A stretch of 6,314 nucleotides of DNA from Acidobacteriota bacterium (lineage in GTDB: Bacteria > Acidobacteriota > Holophagae > Thermotomaculales > Thermotomaculaceae). Below the pieces are notes generated by a model, which was not told the origin of the DNA, did no database searches, and saw nothing but the letters and a program-made list of their open reading frames with translations. Position 1 is the first letter of the stretch; each line of letters begins with the position of its first letter. The DNA lies in contig QMQE01000149.1 of the NCBI GenBank assembly GCA_003650445.1, forward strand, positions 1 to 6,314. Direction: 5' to 3'. Below are positions 6,113-6,314 of this stretch, one piece after another. Position numbers and translations under genes: made by a program.

Positions 6113-6216
6113 AGCCACGGCGCGTGGGCGGGGGGGGAAAGAAGTAGGAGTAGGGGTAAGAGTAAGAATAGTGCGTGTGAAAGTGCGTGTGTGCGGGGGA
6201 ACCAGAACGGGACTCA

Positions 6217-6243
6217 CCGCAGAGGCCGCAGAGCACGCTGAGG
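6217..6243. repeat. Three degenerate 9-nt tandem units (CCGCAGAGG type)
   Basis: Units CCGCAGAGG, CCGCAGAGC and ACGCTGAGG follow each other without gaps, after which the DNA becomes a purine-rich tract to about 6272. Similar CGCAGAG strings occur between genes in several bacterial groups, as far as I recall. Function is unknown. Confidence 0.6.
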
Positions 6244-6277
6244 GGGAGGAGCGGAGGGGGAGAGGGAGAAGAATTCA

Positions 6278-6309
6278 ACACAAAGGCACAAGGGCACAAA
6301 GGACACAAA
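6278..6309. repeat. Degenerate 8-9-nt tandem units (CACAAAGG type)
   Basis: ACACAAAGG (6278-6286), CACAAGGG (6287-6294), CACAAAGGA (6295-6303) and CACAAAATT (6304-6312) form a short tandem array next to the window edge, so its full length is not visible. It may continue to the right. Confidence 0.55.
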
Positions 6310-6314
6310 ATTCA

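Larger units (their letters stand above)
6113..6314. other. Gene-free low-complexity spacer at the right edge
   Basis: About 200 nt with no credible gene. It contains a small stem right after the stop (CCACG-GCG-CGTGG, 6115-6127), a run of eight G (6130-6137), a GTAGGA/GTAGGG/TAAGAG stretch (6145-6169), two copies of GTGCGTGTG (6171-6179 and 6183-6191), then two tandem short-repeat groups annotated separately. No T tract follows the small stem, so a terminator for the preceding gene is not evident. Confidence 0.6.

Noticed and set aside
6126..6137. G-quadruplex from the G-rich run after the outer-membrane-protein gene
   Set aside because: Only one GGG and one uninterrupted G8 run are close together. 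Four well-spaced G tracts are not evident.
6051..6308. An 85-codon minus-strand open frame rich in Cys, Pro, Ser and Tyr
   Set aside because: Its odd composition is just the translation of the tandem short repeats and the end of the preceding gene. No ribosome site was seen.

Overview
The window looks like chromosomal DNA from a Gram-negative bacterium. It encodes a signal-peptide-bearing outer-membrane-type protein, a two-membrane-segment CHASE3 sensor kinase and an RpfG-like HD-GYP protein. By eye it is moderately GC-rich, with classic GGAGG ribosome sites and sigma70-like promoters. The low-complexity spacers (heptads of the ATCACCC type, CCGCAGAGG and CACAAAGG units) remind me of Desulfobacterota/deltaproteobacterial intergenic DNA. 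That placement is only an impression.

Left part, minus strand (1-3471): a sigma70-like promoter near 3442-3471 reads leftward into a tightly coupled signalling operon. It encodes a CHASE3 histidine kinase (1918-3327), a single-domain response regulator (1541-1921, 4-nt overlap) and a receiver plus HD-GYP protein, a predicted cyclic-di-GMP phosphodiesterase (427-1548, 8-nt overlap). After a 132-nt gap comes the first 98 codons of an unrecognised gene on the same strand, cut by the window edge (1-294).

Middle (about 3328-3711): a spacer without genes between divergent promoters. It holds a perfect palindrome, a block of degenerate heptads arranged as an imperfect inverted repeat, and a small hairpin.

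Right part, plus strand (3712-6112): a TTGACA promoter, then a 21-codon leader peptide with a Trp-Val-Trp cluster near its end, then a terminator-like hairpin with a T tract, then trpB. This is the layout of a tryptophan attenuator, here placed in front of a trpB with no trpA beside it. The encoded TrpB contains no tryptophan. After a strong hairpin comes a 296-residue exported protein resembling the phenol meta-pathway (MetA) outer-membrane family. The window ends in about 200 nt of degenerate short repeats.

I see no CRISPR array, transposase, tRNA or rRNA. Nothing here is clearly a new kind of system. The most rewarding item is the probable trpL attenuator on a stand-alone trpB, which is not covered by the long ORFs.
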